Assembly (NCBI RefSeq): GCF_000687475.1
Contig: NC_057316.1
Location: 1,240,001-1,304,000 of the forward strand
DNA: 64,000 bases
Origin: Ustilaginoidea virens
Taxonomy: Eukaryota > Ascomycota > Sordariomycetes > Hypocreales > Clavicipitaceae
Direction: 5' to 3'
The notes under the pieces were generated by a model, which saw only the letters and a list, made by a program, of their open reading frames with translations, was not told the origin of the DNA and searched no databases. Position 1 is the first letter of the stretch. Every line of letters begins with the position of its first letter. This document shows positions 12,571-23,899 of this stretch, piece by piece. Both the position numbers and the translations under genes were made by a program.

Positions 12571-12600
12571 TGGAAGCCTTAAGACACCGGGCTTATAACC
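12571..12600 (-). other. CO1 primer binding site, initiator-tRNA-Met half-molecule type
   Basis: Directly next to the 5' LTR the minus strand reads GGTTATAAGCCCGG. With one G to A change undone it is GGTTATGAGCCCGG, the complement of the anticodon arm of eukaryotic initiator tRNA-Met (..GCTCATAACC..). Copia of Drosophila and Ty5 of yeast are known to prime from the cleaved half of this tRNA. The match therefore supports family, orientation and LTR boundary together. Confidence 0.7.
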
Positions 12601-13327
12601 TATTGCAAAATGGTGACTTAGAACACTATTGGAAAGTATACTAAGTACCGATAGTGGCGTATAAGGCGTTATAGAATAAAATAAAGAGCTGGTTAAAGAT
12701 TTAAAGCGCATAAGAGGTTGACTAGAGTAAAGATGTTAGGGAAATCTGATTCTAATTATTGGTGACTATTCTAGCTAGAAAGAGGGAATTTTGGGCATAT
12801 TTCTACCATCTTAAAGAAGTGGTTAAAAATAATGAAAAACCGCAAAAATAGCGAAAAACCCGACGAAAAGTCGGTCTGCCCAACCGTGCCCAGTCTGTGC
12901 CCAATATCCTACCTAGTGCCTACCCAATGCCTACCCAACCAAGCCCAGTGGCTTATAGCGGTGTGCCGGATGCCCTATAACAGCCTGCCGTACGGGCCGG
13001 AAGCCCTATATCGGTCTGCCGTAAATGACCGGTGTAGCGGGTGACTGTATGTAGAAGGCCGAAAGTGCTGGTTTGCCCATTTGGTAATCCCGTAGAAATG
13101 CGCCGCCTGTTGTGGGCCCTGTGGCCCGCTGTGACCGGCCGCTGTGGCCGGCTGTGGGGCGCTGTGCCGGTGCCGTGACCGGCGCTGTGGCCCACTGTAA
13201 TCGGCGTTGTGGGGCGCTGTGCCCCACTATAGCGCCTGGTATAGCCACCGCGATATCTCAACGTAGAGACGTCGTACGGTAGCGAGACCAGTACCAAAAT
13301 ACAGCTAAAAAGGCGCTGATTTCAACA
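12601..13327 (-). repeat. CO1 5' LTR
   Basis: A 727 bp partner of 5681-6407. It begins TATTGC where the other copy has TGTTGC, and ends TTTCAACA. It should hold the element's promoter on the minus strand. I could not identify a TATA box with confidence against the AT-rich background. Confidence 0.95.
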
Positions 13328-13332
13328 GCTTT

Positions 13333-15718
13333 TATATGCCCTACGGCATTAGTAATTCTAGATATATTTTACTATTGCTAAAAATATATTATCGAAGTAA
13401 TAGTTGCGATATAATAACTGAAATATAGTATTCTTCTCTAGATAGCCTATAATAGGTAATTTATAGTAGCGCTATAAAACTATAGTAGTTAGGGGTTTAA
13501 AAGAAGGGAGCTATATCTACCCCTGGTAGAGAAGCGCGCTATATGCATCTAAGATATAATTTATAATCTATTATTTTATTAAAGCCTCAGTCGGGAAATA
13601 TCTCTTGCCTATCGCTATTATTACCTAATATGCCTTATATATTTTATCCTCGGTAATAGCCTGATCCTAAAGTGCCTAAAGGTAGGAGTCGGCGAAAATG
13701 CATAAGCTATTAGGTAAGCTTAATCCTAAAGGTATAGCTATAGGAACCGGTTTAGTAGTTGAGTCTAAGTAGAGTATTAAAATTAATAGTAGTTTTAAAA
13801 TTTAACTAATCTTTAGTATTATACTATTAGCTTTTTATTCCTATCGAAATAAAGCATTAGGGCGTTAAGCCTATAACCCTAGCTTATACTAAAGATAGAA
13901 ATTAAAGAGTGCTAGTATTTTAGCCTATTTAGCCTACTATTCTAATATCTTATAGGGTCGAGCAAAATACTTTAAATTCTTATAGTTTATAAGAATAGTA
14001 AATAGGGAGGCTATTAATTAGAGTTTAGCTAACTATACCTTAAGATAAGAAATAATAATAAGAAGCTCCTTATTATAAATTATATAATTTCATTCGGTAT
14101 CTATAAGGTATATAGAATAGTATATAATAGGGTAAAAGACTCTATCTTCCCTAATTTAAGAAAAATAGCTACTAAAAGCAATACTAAAGTTATCTGCTTT
14201 AAAAATCATCTCTTTATTAGGGTCCTATTAAGCAAGAACTAAATATAAGATAAAGTAATATTTAAATGCTTAGAATACCTCCTCTTCTTTATCTAATTAT
14301 TAAAAAAAAAACCCCTTTTTTTATTAACTTAATTAGGGGTTTAGTAAATTAGGAGAAATTAAGGATAAAATCGCAGTAAAAATTTACGAAGCTAAAAAAG
14401 CTTTAGACCCCCTTTAGTTTTATAGGGGCTTTTTAGTTCTAGATAGCCTTAATTTTTTTGGGGTTTAAATAGATCTCTTTTCCTACCGTTATAATATAAC
14501 CTAGATATTAAACCTCTATTATAGTAAAATCATACTTCTCTAAGTCTAGGTTAAAATTAGCATCTTAAAGTCGTTAAAGTATATCCTTAATGTATCCTAT
14601 ATAATCCTCTTTCGATCCTAAGGTATAAATAAGGATATTATTAAGATATATAATTGTAAAATCCCTAAGTGTATTTCCTAAGGCCCTATTAATATATTGT
14701 TAGAATACTATAGAGGCTTTAGTAAAGCTAAAAGGTATAATAAGCTATTTAAAGAGGCCAAATCACATATAGAATATAGTAAGGTGTTTATCGCCTTTTG
14801 TAATATAGATTTTATAGAATGCTATATATATATCGACTTTAGTAAACTACTTCGCTTAGGATAAAAATTATAGGGTCTCTTTAATTAGCGGGAGGGGGTA
14901 TTAGTTTTAGGCTATAACCTTATTTAGGGCTTAGTAATCTATATAAAAATGCTACCTTTTATTCCCCTTTTTAGCTAAAAAGATTAGAACTACTATTAAT
15001 AAAGAGCTTGCCTAAATTTATCCTTTATCTATAAGGTTAGTTACCTATCTTTAAACCTTAAGTAGCTAGTCTTATAGTATATTATATAATAGGCCCTAAG
15101 GTAGGTCTAATATACTTTTATCTGGGGCCTTTTTAAGCTAAATATAATAGTCTAATATACTTTAGTATGGAGGAAGGCTAGAGGCCTTTTCTTTATTAAA
15201 TAGGTCGCTAAATTCCTATAACTCTATGGGTAATACTTACAGCTTCTATAGAGATAGTATAGGGTCCTAATATAGCGGAAGTATAATATAGAGGATATAT
15301 ATTATCTCTTATAGGCTTATAGTAATAAAAGAGGTCGATTAGTCTTTAGAATGCTTCGCCTACTAAAATATATTATAGAAGACTAAACTAAGAATATTAA
15401 CTATAGTAGGGCTAAACTATTATACTACTAATTCCTAAACGATAAGATTACCTACCGCTTCGATCTATATCTAATATTATTTTATTTATAATGTAATATT
15501 ATAGTATTCTATCTAAAGGAGACCTAAGATAATATTATAAGTAAGGCCTAAGATTATATAAAGTATAACCGTAGAAGGCTAGCTATTAATATTAATATTT
15601 ATGCGAACGATATATATAATAAAGGAAGTCGCTTCTTTATATTCCCCTAAATGGCTCTAAATCTCTATTACTATCCCGATTTTCCTATATTATAATAGGC
15701 AGATAGGTAAAGAGCCCG
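13333..15718 (-). pseudogene. gypsy G1 RT and RNase H part of pol
   Basis: This is the minus-strand continuation of G1 pol. The RT box reads YLNNILIYT at 14624-14650, that is YLDDILIYT with both Asp codons changed to Asn by G to A. RNase H is positioned at about 13855-14090 by collinearity with the clearer G2 copy (51660-51895). Many TAA/TAG codons interrupt the frame. It ends at 15718, just short of the protease, where LINE-B copy 1 starts. It continues across CO1 into 4440-5680. Confidence 0.82.
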
Positions 15719-16507
15719 GCAAAAAAGTTTTCGCGATTTCGCCCGCACCTCGGTACCGGCGCGAATATACCCTTAAAACAGTCAAAAAGTTGCTAGATTA
15801 ATTCCTCACCTCGTCTTACCCTATCCGCCAATAGCGCATTAGCACCGATAGGAAGGCGCGGTCGAGGCGGCAGAAATTATAGATTTAGATAGAGGAAATA
15901 GGGGTAGACTCGAGTCGAGCTACTATAACCACTATATTATTATTGCTAACGATAACTACAGACGAATTAGCGGTAATACCGCATAAACTAATATAGGAAC
16001 CCGAGAAGAAACCGAATTGCTTAAATAGTATTACTAAAAGATCGCAGATTACATCCTAGCAGCTATATTAGGAAATATATAGAATACTATTACTAGCCTG
16101 GTCGATAGTATTAAATATATTAACCGAATTAATCCTACCCTGAATTCGAACTCGAACCTTATTATAACTAATAATCTAGAAAAAGTAGTAGAAAATACTA
16201 TAAATAAAGCTTTTGCCTTAAAGACTCCCTCTAGAACGATTTAGGCTAGTATCGCTGCTAAAGGCATACTAATAACTATACTACCTAGACTAACTACCCT
16301 ACCTATACTGCTAAGAATCCACCGCGAAATAATAATTAAAGGAGATAGTATTACTAAAAACCTACGATAGAGAACCCCTATTAAGATTATTAAAGCGGTA
16401 AATACTACTACCGGAGGTATTAATGCTATTACAGCCCGCTGACTCTATAGTAGAGATATAGTTATTACCTTTATAGAAGCTATATCCCGTTTTATTATAG
16501 AAACTAT
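15719..16507 (+). mobile_element. LINE-B copy 1, 5' fragment
   Basis: It starts with the conserved LINE 5' block (TTTTCGCGATTTCGCCCGCACC at about 15728-15749) and matches the reverse complement of about 48960-49776, the 5' end of LINE-B copy 2. It is cut at 16507 by LINE-A copy 1. Its left end interrupts gypsy G1 pol. The remaining LINE-B sequence should follow the far side of LINE-A copy 1 (after 56770) but is not there, which points to a deletion or rearrangement. Confidence 0.8.
15900..16507 (+). pseudogene. N-terminal part of LINE-B ORF1
   Basis: The plus strand matches the ORF1 part of LINE-B copy 2 (49590-48960, minus). In that copy CCHC knuckles follow downstream at about 48690-48630; here the gene is cut before them. 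The frame has stops at TAA/TAG. ORF1 of Tad-like LINEs encodes a nucleic-acid-binding gag-like protein. I could not decide the start codon. Confidence 0.55.
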
Positions 16508-17930
16508 ATTATTATTATTAAATTACGCTAGAGGCTATTTAGAGCTAAATAACCTATCTAGTACTTCTATAAAGATAATTCAAAAAGGAAAAACCTAATA
16601 GCCAGGAGGAAAACACTTCCTACTTTCTTAAATTCTACTTTTTATCGCCCTATAGCGGGGGCGGCGGGTATCTAATACATAAGAGGGTAAGGTGCGCAAC
16701 AGCTTAAGACTATATCTAGCGGTATTATATAGGAAGAGTGCGAGTAAGAAGTCCTAGAATATTAGGTCTAGGTCGGTAGTCTTATTAGGTAAAAAGTGAG
16801 GGGAGGATAAAGCCAAAGGGGTAGGGCTAATAGCGCGCTTGCAATAGGCATATTCTCGCCAGGCGTGCATCTATAGTAGCCCAGGCGCTTCTTAATATAT
16901 ATTAATTTTTTAGTCGGAAGAGAAAGTAAGCTAACTCTAAGGGTTAAAGCAGGCGGCCTTAGGCACTACGTTAGTATATAGGTCGGTAATACCCCCCGAT
17001 TTAGTGCCTTTTCTTCTTTTCTTCTTTTCTTTTATAGCGCTAATTTTAAAGTATATAATAACCCCTCTATTGCGGTATAGGGCTAATGCTAACCCTATTA
17101 GTAGTACGGTAGTAGCAGTAATAATAATAGCAACTATACTAATAATAATAATAATAAGAATAATAATAGCGAAAATGCCTAAACGGTTGGCTATACTAGA
17201 TAAAGGGGTAAGTATAGGTCTTACGCGTAATAGAACTATAGCTAACCCTTATATAGTAGCCTAGAAAACTATATATATAGCCTTACGGACTATATCTAAT
17301 ATACTTAAAGGATCCTAAATATTGATACCGCAGCTAATAAGGTAAGGACCGGGTTATACCTGCTCTCTAGCGAGGCTAATATAAGTAGGGATTAATATAG
17401 CCTATTATCCCTATGCCTTAGCGGGTAAGATATATATACCCCTAGAAAGGACCCCTAAGAACTAGATTTTAATATAAAAACTCTTAAATGTATAAGAGAT
17501 AATTACTAGGGGGGTAGACATATATTTTCGATTTATATATAGCGTAGGTTTTTAGCTAATTATTTTTACCTTTAGGTAGATAACTATAAGGCCCTCTAGT
17601 AGAGGGCTAAATAGGCGTCTGCCTCTTAGGGGCGTAATTAGGCGGTAGTAATAATAGCGGCGGCAGTAGTAGGGGGCCTTAGTATTCCTAAGGTAACCTA
17701 AGAGATATTAGACTTTAAAAAAAAGAAGGTTTTTGCCTTAGAACGATAGGCCTATATCTAAAAAGATATCGCTATATTATTATAGGTTTTCCTAGCTTAA
17801 GAGGGGGGGGGGGCTTTAGAAAAGAAATAGACTAAAGATAAAAGGAGGGAGAGCAATAAGGGGAGTAAAAGGGGGGGAAAAGGGGAGAATACCCCTATTA
17901 CTAATATAATAACTATTAACTAGTTTCAGC
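16508..17930 (-). other. LINE-A copy 1 3' UTR with trinucleotide tracts
   Basis: This is noncoding LINE sequence between the end of ORF2 and the (TAA)n tail. It contains the hairpin block (about 16595-16610), AT-rich trinucleotide tracts at about 17100-17170, and a G-rich/A-rich stretch at about 17800-17890. The plus-strand 86-codon frame at 17004-17264 (Ile-rich) recurs with different endings in the other LINE-A copies and is an antisense artefact of the trinucleotide tract. Confidence 0.6.
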
Positions 17931-19192
17931 CTATAAGGCCTAAGAGATTTATTTATTCTTAGTGCTCTTTATTCCTACTATAGGATTACTATAAATATTA
18001 TGCAGGGGCTATATAAGGATATTTAGTAGCGCCTTTAGCTATATTATATTAAAAGGATTGGACAAATTAGAATTAATTAAATCGGTTAATACTAAATATC
18101 TAGCAAACGATCGTCTATATAAGGTATAGTTTATTAAGTATAATAAATATACTAAATTAGTTATAAAGTAGGCTAAGGCTAGGATTAAACCTAAAGAGTA
18201 TATACCTTTATTTATAGTACTTTAGGCAGGAGAGGATAATATAGTAAAGGTCTTTTAGGCCTTCTCTATAGTAGTAGAGAGGTAATAGCATTAAGGGAAT
18301 TTATTAAAGGTCGAAGAAAAAATTAAAGCCGATTTTTTCTATCTAAAGTTAAATAAGTATTACTAATTTATACTTTTATAGGCCTTTATATAATTAAGTT
18401 ATTTTTGCTATAGAATAGAAGTCTAATACCCTTTTAGCCGCTAGGGTCTTATACTAAAGGTATCTTACCTTTACTACTATCTAATTATTTTACTATTAAT
18501 TATATTAGTCTTTTATTAGTTTTTCTTCGGCCGGGAGCTAATAGGGGTTAAGGTTAAAAAATAAGATATAGGCTAGGGGTCTATAGTTACCCTTTCTTTA
18601 TTAGCATTAAAGTATTACTACTACTACTACTAATATGCAATTAATCCTATTAATTATATTTATTTTAGCTATTCTTTTAAGGAACTGCTAATAGATATAA
18701 TTAAAATAGAGGTCGATTAGGGGTATAACTACTTTAATTTCGAGGGTATTTAATAGTATAGCCTTAAAGGCCTTAGTAATTATATAGAGGTAGGCTAACT
18801 ATTCTATAGCTAGGGATTTTATAATGCTTTTTAATACCCCTTTAGGGGCGGTAGGGGTATATTATACCCTTATACTAAAAGCGATAAAGGTTTAGATAAC
18901 CTATATATAGATAAGGCATACTTCCTAATATTAATAATCCTAAGTAGAGACTACTATTACTATAAGCGCGAATCGCTACTACTTAAGTTTCTTTACAATC
19001 TTAATATAGTATTCCCTTTATTTTAGCTTATAATAGATTTTAACCCTTAAAAATCTAATATACTATTTCAGCTATATTATAGTAGTCCTAAGCCATATTA
19101 GGGTCTTATCTGCTTTATATATATAAGTAAAGTAGATAAGCTCGCTCTTATTAGGGTTAAAATTTAGTCTTATTTATTTAGACTAATTATTA
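17930..19192 (-). pseudogene. LINE-A copy 1 ORF2, distal part (end of RT through C-terminal knuckle)
   Basis: This is the minus-strand continuation of ORF2 from 38634 after removal of LINE-A copy 2. It covers the end of RT, the linker and the C-terminal Cys/His region. That region resembles the LINE C-terminal pattern of a small Cys knuckle followed by Tyr-Ile-Ile-Leu-Ser at about 18400-18480. Stops are TAA/TAG. The stop codon and exact 3' end are not determinable. Confidence 0.6.
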
Positions 19193-20590
19193 TTATTATT
19201 ATTAAATTACGCTAGAGGCTATTTAGGGCTAAATAACCTATCTAGTACTTCTATAGAGATAATTCGGAAAGGAAAAACCTAATAGCCGGGAGGAAAACCC
19301 TTCCTATATTCTTGATTACTACTTTTTGTCGCCCTATAGCAGGGGCGGCGGGTATCTAGTGCGTAAGAGAGTAAAGTGCGCAACCGCTTAGGACTATATC
19401 TAGCGGTATTATATAGGAAGAGTGCGAATAAAAAGTCCCAGAATATTAGGTCTAGGTCGGAGGTCTTATCAGATAAGAAGTAAAAGGAGGGTAAAGCCGG
19501 GGGGTAGGGCTAGCAGCGCGCTCGCGATAGGCGTATTCTCGCCAGACGTATATCTATAATAGCCCGGGCGCTTTTCGGTATATATTAATTTTTTAATCGG
19601 AAGAGAAAGTAAGCTAACTCTAAAAGTAGAAGCGGGCGGCCTTAGGCACTATATCAATATATAGGTTAGCAATACCCCCCGACTTAATGCCTTTCCTTCT
19701 TTTCTTCTTTTCCTCTATAGCGCTAATTTTAAAGTATATAATAACCCCTCTATCGCAGTATAGGGCTAGTACTAACCCTATTAGCAGAACGGCAGTAGCA
19801 ATAGCGATAACAGCAGCAGTAATAATAATAACAATAAGAATAACAATAGTAAGAATAAAGATGCCGAAGCGGTTAGTAATACTAGATAAGGGGGTGAGTA
19901 TAGATCTTATGCGCGGTAGAACTATAGCTAACCTTTGCATAATAGCCCGGCGAAGTGCGCGTATAGCTATACGGGCTATATCTAATGCGCTTAGAGGATC
20001 CCAAGTATAGATACCGCAGCTAATAAAATATAGACTAGGTTATACCCACTCTCTAGCGAGGCTAATATAGGTAGGAACTAGTGCGGCCTACTATCCCTAT
20101 GCCTTTATAAGTAAGATATATATGCCCCTAGAAAAGACCCTTAGGAATTAGGTTTTAGTATAAAAACTCTTAAATATATAAGAGACTATTACTAAAAGGA
20201 TAAAAGTATATTTTTAATTCGTATATAGTATAGGTTACCGGCTAATTATTTTTGCCTTTAGGTAGATGACTATAAGGCCCTTTAGTAGAGGGCTAAATAG
20301 GCATCTGCCTCTTAGGGGTATAATTAGGCGGTAGTAGTAGTAGCGGCAGTAGTAGTAGGGGGCCTTAGCGCTCCTAGGGTAACCTAAGAGATATTAGACT
20401 TTAAAAAAAGGAAGGTTTTTATTTTAGAATAATAGGCCTATACCTAAAAGGATATTACTATATTATTATAGGTTTTCCTAGCCTAAAAGGGGGGGGAGGG
20501 GGCTTTAAAGGGGGAGCAGACTAAAAACAATAAAAATAAAGGGGGGAGGGTAATAGGGGGAATAAAGGGGGGGAGAGGAAAGAGGATACC
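19193..20590 (-). other. LINE-A copy 2 3' UTR
   Basis: This is the same 3' UTR layout as copy 1, with the tail at 19193-19205, the GGTTTTCC hairpin block near 19275-19300 and trinucleotide tracts at about 19795-19860. Frames of 106-107 codons overlap on both strands at 19620-20010. Both are Ile/Ala-rich, use the trinucleotide tract, and are not conserved as proteins among copies. Confidence 0.6.
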
Positions 20591-22318
20591 CCTAATGCTA
20601 ATATAATAACTATCGACTAGTTCTAGCCTATAGGGCTTAAGAGATTTACTTATTCCTAGGGCTTATTGTTCCTACTATAGGATTGCCGTAAATATTATAT
20701 AGGGGCTATATAGGGGTATTTAGTGGCTCTTCTGGCTATATTATACTAAAGGGATTAAATAAGCTAGAATTAATTAAGTCGGTCGATACTAAATATTTAG
20801 CAGGTGATTATCTATACGAAGTATAATTTATTAAATGCAATAGATATATTATATCGATCGCAAAATAGGCTAAGGCTAAGACTAGATCCGAAGAGTATAT
20901 ACTTTTATCTATAGTACTTTAGGCAGGAGAGGATAATATAGTAAAAGTTTTCTAGGCCTTCCCTATAGCAGTAGAGAGGTAATAGTACTAAAGGAATTTA
21001 TTAAAGGCAGAGGAAGGAGTTAAAGCCGATTTTTTCTATATAGAATTAAGTAAATATTGCCAATTTATACTTTTATAGGCCTTTATATAATCAAATTATT
21101 TTTACTATAGAATAGAAATCTAGTGCCCTTTTAGCCGCTAAGGTCTTATATTAAAGGCATCTCGCCTTTACTACTACCTGGTTACTTTACTATTAGTTAT
21201 ATTAATCTTTTACTAGTCTTTTTTCGGCTAAAAGCTAGTAAAAGTTAAGGTCGGGAAATAGGGTATAGGCTAAAAGTCTATAGTTACCCTTCTTTTATCG
21301 GCATTAGAGTATTACTACTACTACTACTAATATATAGTTAATCCTATTAGTTATACCTATTTTAGCTATTCTTTCGAAGAACTATTAATAGATATAGTTA
21401 AAATAGAGGTCGATTAAAGGTATAACTGCCTCAATCTTAAGGGTATTTAGAAGTATAGCCTTAAAGGCCTTAATGACTATATAGAGGCAGGCTAATTATT
21501 CTATAGCTAGGGATTTAGTAATACCTTTTACTACCCCTTTAGGGGCGGTAAGGGTATACTATACCCCCACGCTAAAGGCAATAGAGGTTTAGATAACCTA
21601 TACATAGATAAGGCATATTTTTCGATATTAGCAGCCCTAGATAGAGGCTGCTATTACTATAAGTATAAATTACTACCGCTTAAGTTTCTTTACGATATTA
21701 ATATAGTATTCCCTCTATTTTAGCTTATAGTGGATTTCGACCCCTAAGAATCTAGCATACTATTTCGGCTATATTATAGCCGTCCTAAGCTATACTAAGG
21801 TCTTATCCGTCTTATATATATAGGTACAATAAATAAGCTCGCTTTTACTAAGGTTAAAATTTAATCTTACTTATTTAGACTAATCGTTATAAATAGCTTA
21901 TACTTTCTTAAATAGCACCTTAGTCTCCCCTATATCTCTCCTATAGGCTATAATATTAATATTATTAGTAAAGCCTAGTATAATAGTTAATACAACCTCT
22001 TATAGTCTTTTATAAAGTAATATAATATAAATAAAAAAGAGGATAAAAGAGAGGGAGGACCCTTAAGGGACCCTAATAGTAATTAGTAGTTTATCTATAA
22101 GTTACCCCTCAAAGTAGATTTATATTAAGTATAAGTTAGTAAAGCTATATACCTATACCGCTAGCTAAGGCAGAAGCCCTTTTTTTAGCAGTAGGTAAAT
22201 AAAGCGGGTATAATTAATAGTATTAAATATAGCTAAGATATCTAGTTAAAGTAGCGAGGCGATCCCGTTATAGTGCCAGGTTATATATATAATTTCGACT
22301 AATATACTTAGGGCTATA
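20590..22318 (-). pseudogene. LINE-A copy 2 ORF2, distal part with RT active-site box
   Basis: This is the minus-strand ORF2 from the RT palm to the C-terminal knuckle. The RT box at 21945-21985 reads GFTNNINIIAYRR, that is the LINE motif FADD with Ala to Thr and both Asp to Asn, all explicable as G to A. The frame otherwise matches copies 1 and 3 with no obvious indel. It joins 35355 after removal of LINE-A copy 3. Confidence 0.75.
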
Positions 22319-22335
22319 ACTGCCGATAAAAGAAA

Positions 22336-22358
22336 CTTTCGCGATTTCGCCCGCACCT
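22336..22358 (+). promoter_or_regulatory. conserved CpG-rich 5' terminal block of the LINEs
   Basis: The block TTTCGCGATTTCGCCC followed by GCACCT lies at the 5' end here, at 15728 (LINE-B, plus), and on the minus strand near 33155, 38602, 49760 and 56755. It is shared by LINE-A, LINE-B and LINE-C although the rest of their 5' regions differ. LINEs carry internal promoters at the 5' end, so a promoter or an RNA/RNP-binding element is a reasonable guess. Confidence 0.5.
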
Positions 22359-22561
22359 AGGTAGTGGTACGGAACCGCCTCTAAAATCAATTCTAATATT
22401 TTTAATCGCTTTTTCTCGTCCGCTTACCCCCCTCGCCTATAGTGTATCGCATCTAAAGAGTAGGCGCAATAGGCGTAAATAAAGTAATAGATATCGATAG
22501 AGGGAATAGGGGCGGCATTATATATAGCCGCCATAACCCGACCACTATAATCGCGAATAGC

Positions 22562-23870
22562 ATGCAATATTACCAGACTAAGACCGAGCCTACCTAAGGG
22601 CGAATATAACCTATAGCCGATATTATTAAAGATTTTATAAAAGAGCTATAGGACTATATCCCCCTAGTAGTACTAGGAAGAATTGAAAAGACTATAAACT
22701 TTATAGTAGAAACCGCCCAATAGGAGACTAACCTAAGAAATATTTATATCCCTATTGGAACCCTAACGCAGACGATTAAAACTATAGTCAATAAGGCTAT
22801 ATAGAATCTCCTAAAGACCGCACTAGCCCCTACTATATAGGCATCTATTGCTATATAAAGATATACTACTACTATACCACCCTAATACAGCCTAGCTCCC
22901 TTAATAATACCCCCCTATATTTACCGTAAAGTCCTTATCAAAAGAAATACTATTAGTAGAATCCTCTAAAATTATACCCTAATCGAAATCATCGATATAG
23001 TTAATAGGGCTACCACTAAGGGAATAGTAGTTATAGCCTATAGGCTCTATAGTAGTAATACGATTATTACCTTTAAAAAAAAAAAGGCAAGTTATATTAT
23101 AGATATAGCCTAAATCTGCCCCGCTTTCGGCTAAGAGGTAGAACTTAATTAATACTTATTTAGTATTATCGTTAAGAGTTTCCCGACCTATTATACTATA
23201 AATACTGTAATAAAAGATATCTAGTCGAACCTTATTAAAGCTAATAGAGAGGGCTTTATTAGGGTCTCCCTTTATTACCCTAGGGGGACTATAATATAAA
23301 TGCCCCTAATTATAGGGGTCGACTCTATCGACTTTATAAATAAGCTCTATAAGGCTAATATTATATATTAGGCAGAGATATTTAAAGCTAAATCCTATAA
23401 TAATACTATATACCCCCGCTAATGCTATAATTGCTTTAAATTCGGCTATATCGCTATATATTATATAGCGGCAGCCCGCTATAGCTAGTATGGTTCTAAA
23501 TACTACCTAAAGGGTAAATAAGGCTGCCTAACTATAATATAAAACTAATGCGAATCATACTTTAACTATTACGGACCTTACCTAATATAATCCCACTTCT
23601 ATAAGGTAGCGAATAAATAATAGGAAAACGCTAGAAATTCCTATAGTAATAGACTAAGGCTTTTTGCCTTATATATTATATTAGCCGCTAATATTATCCC
23701 TATTGCAGATTAGGGCTGCCGCTATATAACTAGCGGGTCTCCCCTATATAAGCCTTCCCCCTAGAAATAAAGTCGCCCGGTCGGAAGTATTAATAAGACC
23801 CCCTATATTAAAGCTGGAAGCAGTATTATTACCTTTTTTTAAGCCGCTCCCGCTCTAAACTATAATATAA
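22562..23870 (+). pseudogene. LINE-A copy 3 ORF1 (gag-like, CCHC)
   Basis: This nucleic-acid-binding ORF1 starts at ATG 22562 (MQYYQTKTEPT), about 225 bp from the 5' end of the conserved block. Near 23418-23460 it carries a CCHC knuckle remnant, CYNCFKFGYIA-Y, with the zinc-binding His changed to Tyr and the last Cys lost. A second, weaker knuckle follows at about 23470-23500. In-frame TAA/TAG codons interrupt it. In copies 1 and 2 the same ATG is ATA, which explains why only this copy shows a start. The 3' limit is approximate. Confidence 0.7.
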
Positions 23871-23899
23871 CCGTGCCTACTTTAGGCACCTAACCTATA

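Larger units (their letters stand above)
5681..13327 (-). mobile_element. copia CO1, structurally complete Ty1/copia retrotransposon
   Basis: A 7647 bp element with two 727 bp LTRs (5681-6407 and 12601-13327), a primer binding site at 12571-12600, a polypurine tract at 6408-6425, and a gag-pol frame on the minus strand in copia order (gag, protease, integrase, RT, RNase H). It is flanked by the 5 bp duplication GCTTT (5676-5680 and 13328-13332), and removing it restores continuous gypsy sequence. It retains far more CpA/TpG than the surrounding LINEs and gypsy elements, so it is probably younger or less often mutated, yet its frame is still broken. Confidence 0.93.
2086..15718 (-). mobile_element. 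gypsy G1 (Ty3/gypsy LTR retrotransposon), interrupted and 5'-incomplete
   Basis: A Ty3/gypsy element read right to left. In order on the minus strand: RT and RNase H (15718-13333), integrase region (about 13850-13333 continuing 5680-4440), an opposite-strand coding region (2708-4330), a polypurine tract, and the 3' LTR (2086-2329). Copia CO1 is inserted at 5681-13327. The two G1 halves join at GCTTT into sequence collinear with G2 (49800-53480). The protease, gag and 5' LTR are missing because LINE-B copy 1 begins at 15719. The element is inserted in, or abuts, LINE-B copy 0. Confidence 0.8.

Noticed and set aside
15719..16507. Idea that the LINE-B 5' fragment is a separate solo element
   Set aside because: LINEs truncate at the 5' end, not the 3' end; a fragment with an intact 5' end is better explained by interruption at 16507 followed by loss of the rest.
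17103..17170. Trinucleotide arrays as possible CRISPR-like or functional satellite
   Set aside because: No repeat-spacer pattern; they are microsatellite-like tracts at the same spot in each LINE 3' UTR.
17004..17264. Ile-rich frames in LINE-A 3' UTRs (also 19620-20010 and 34594-34800)
   Set aside because: Produced by AT-rich trinucleotide tracts, present on both strands at the same place, with no conserved protein ends.
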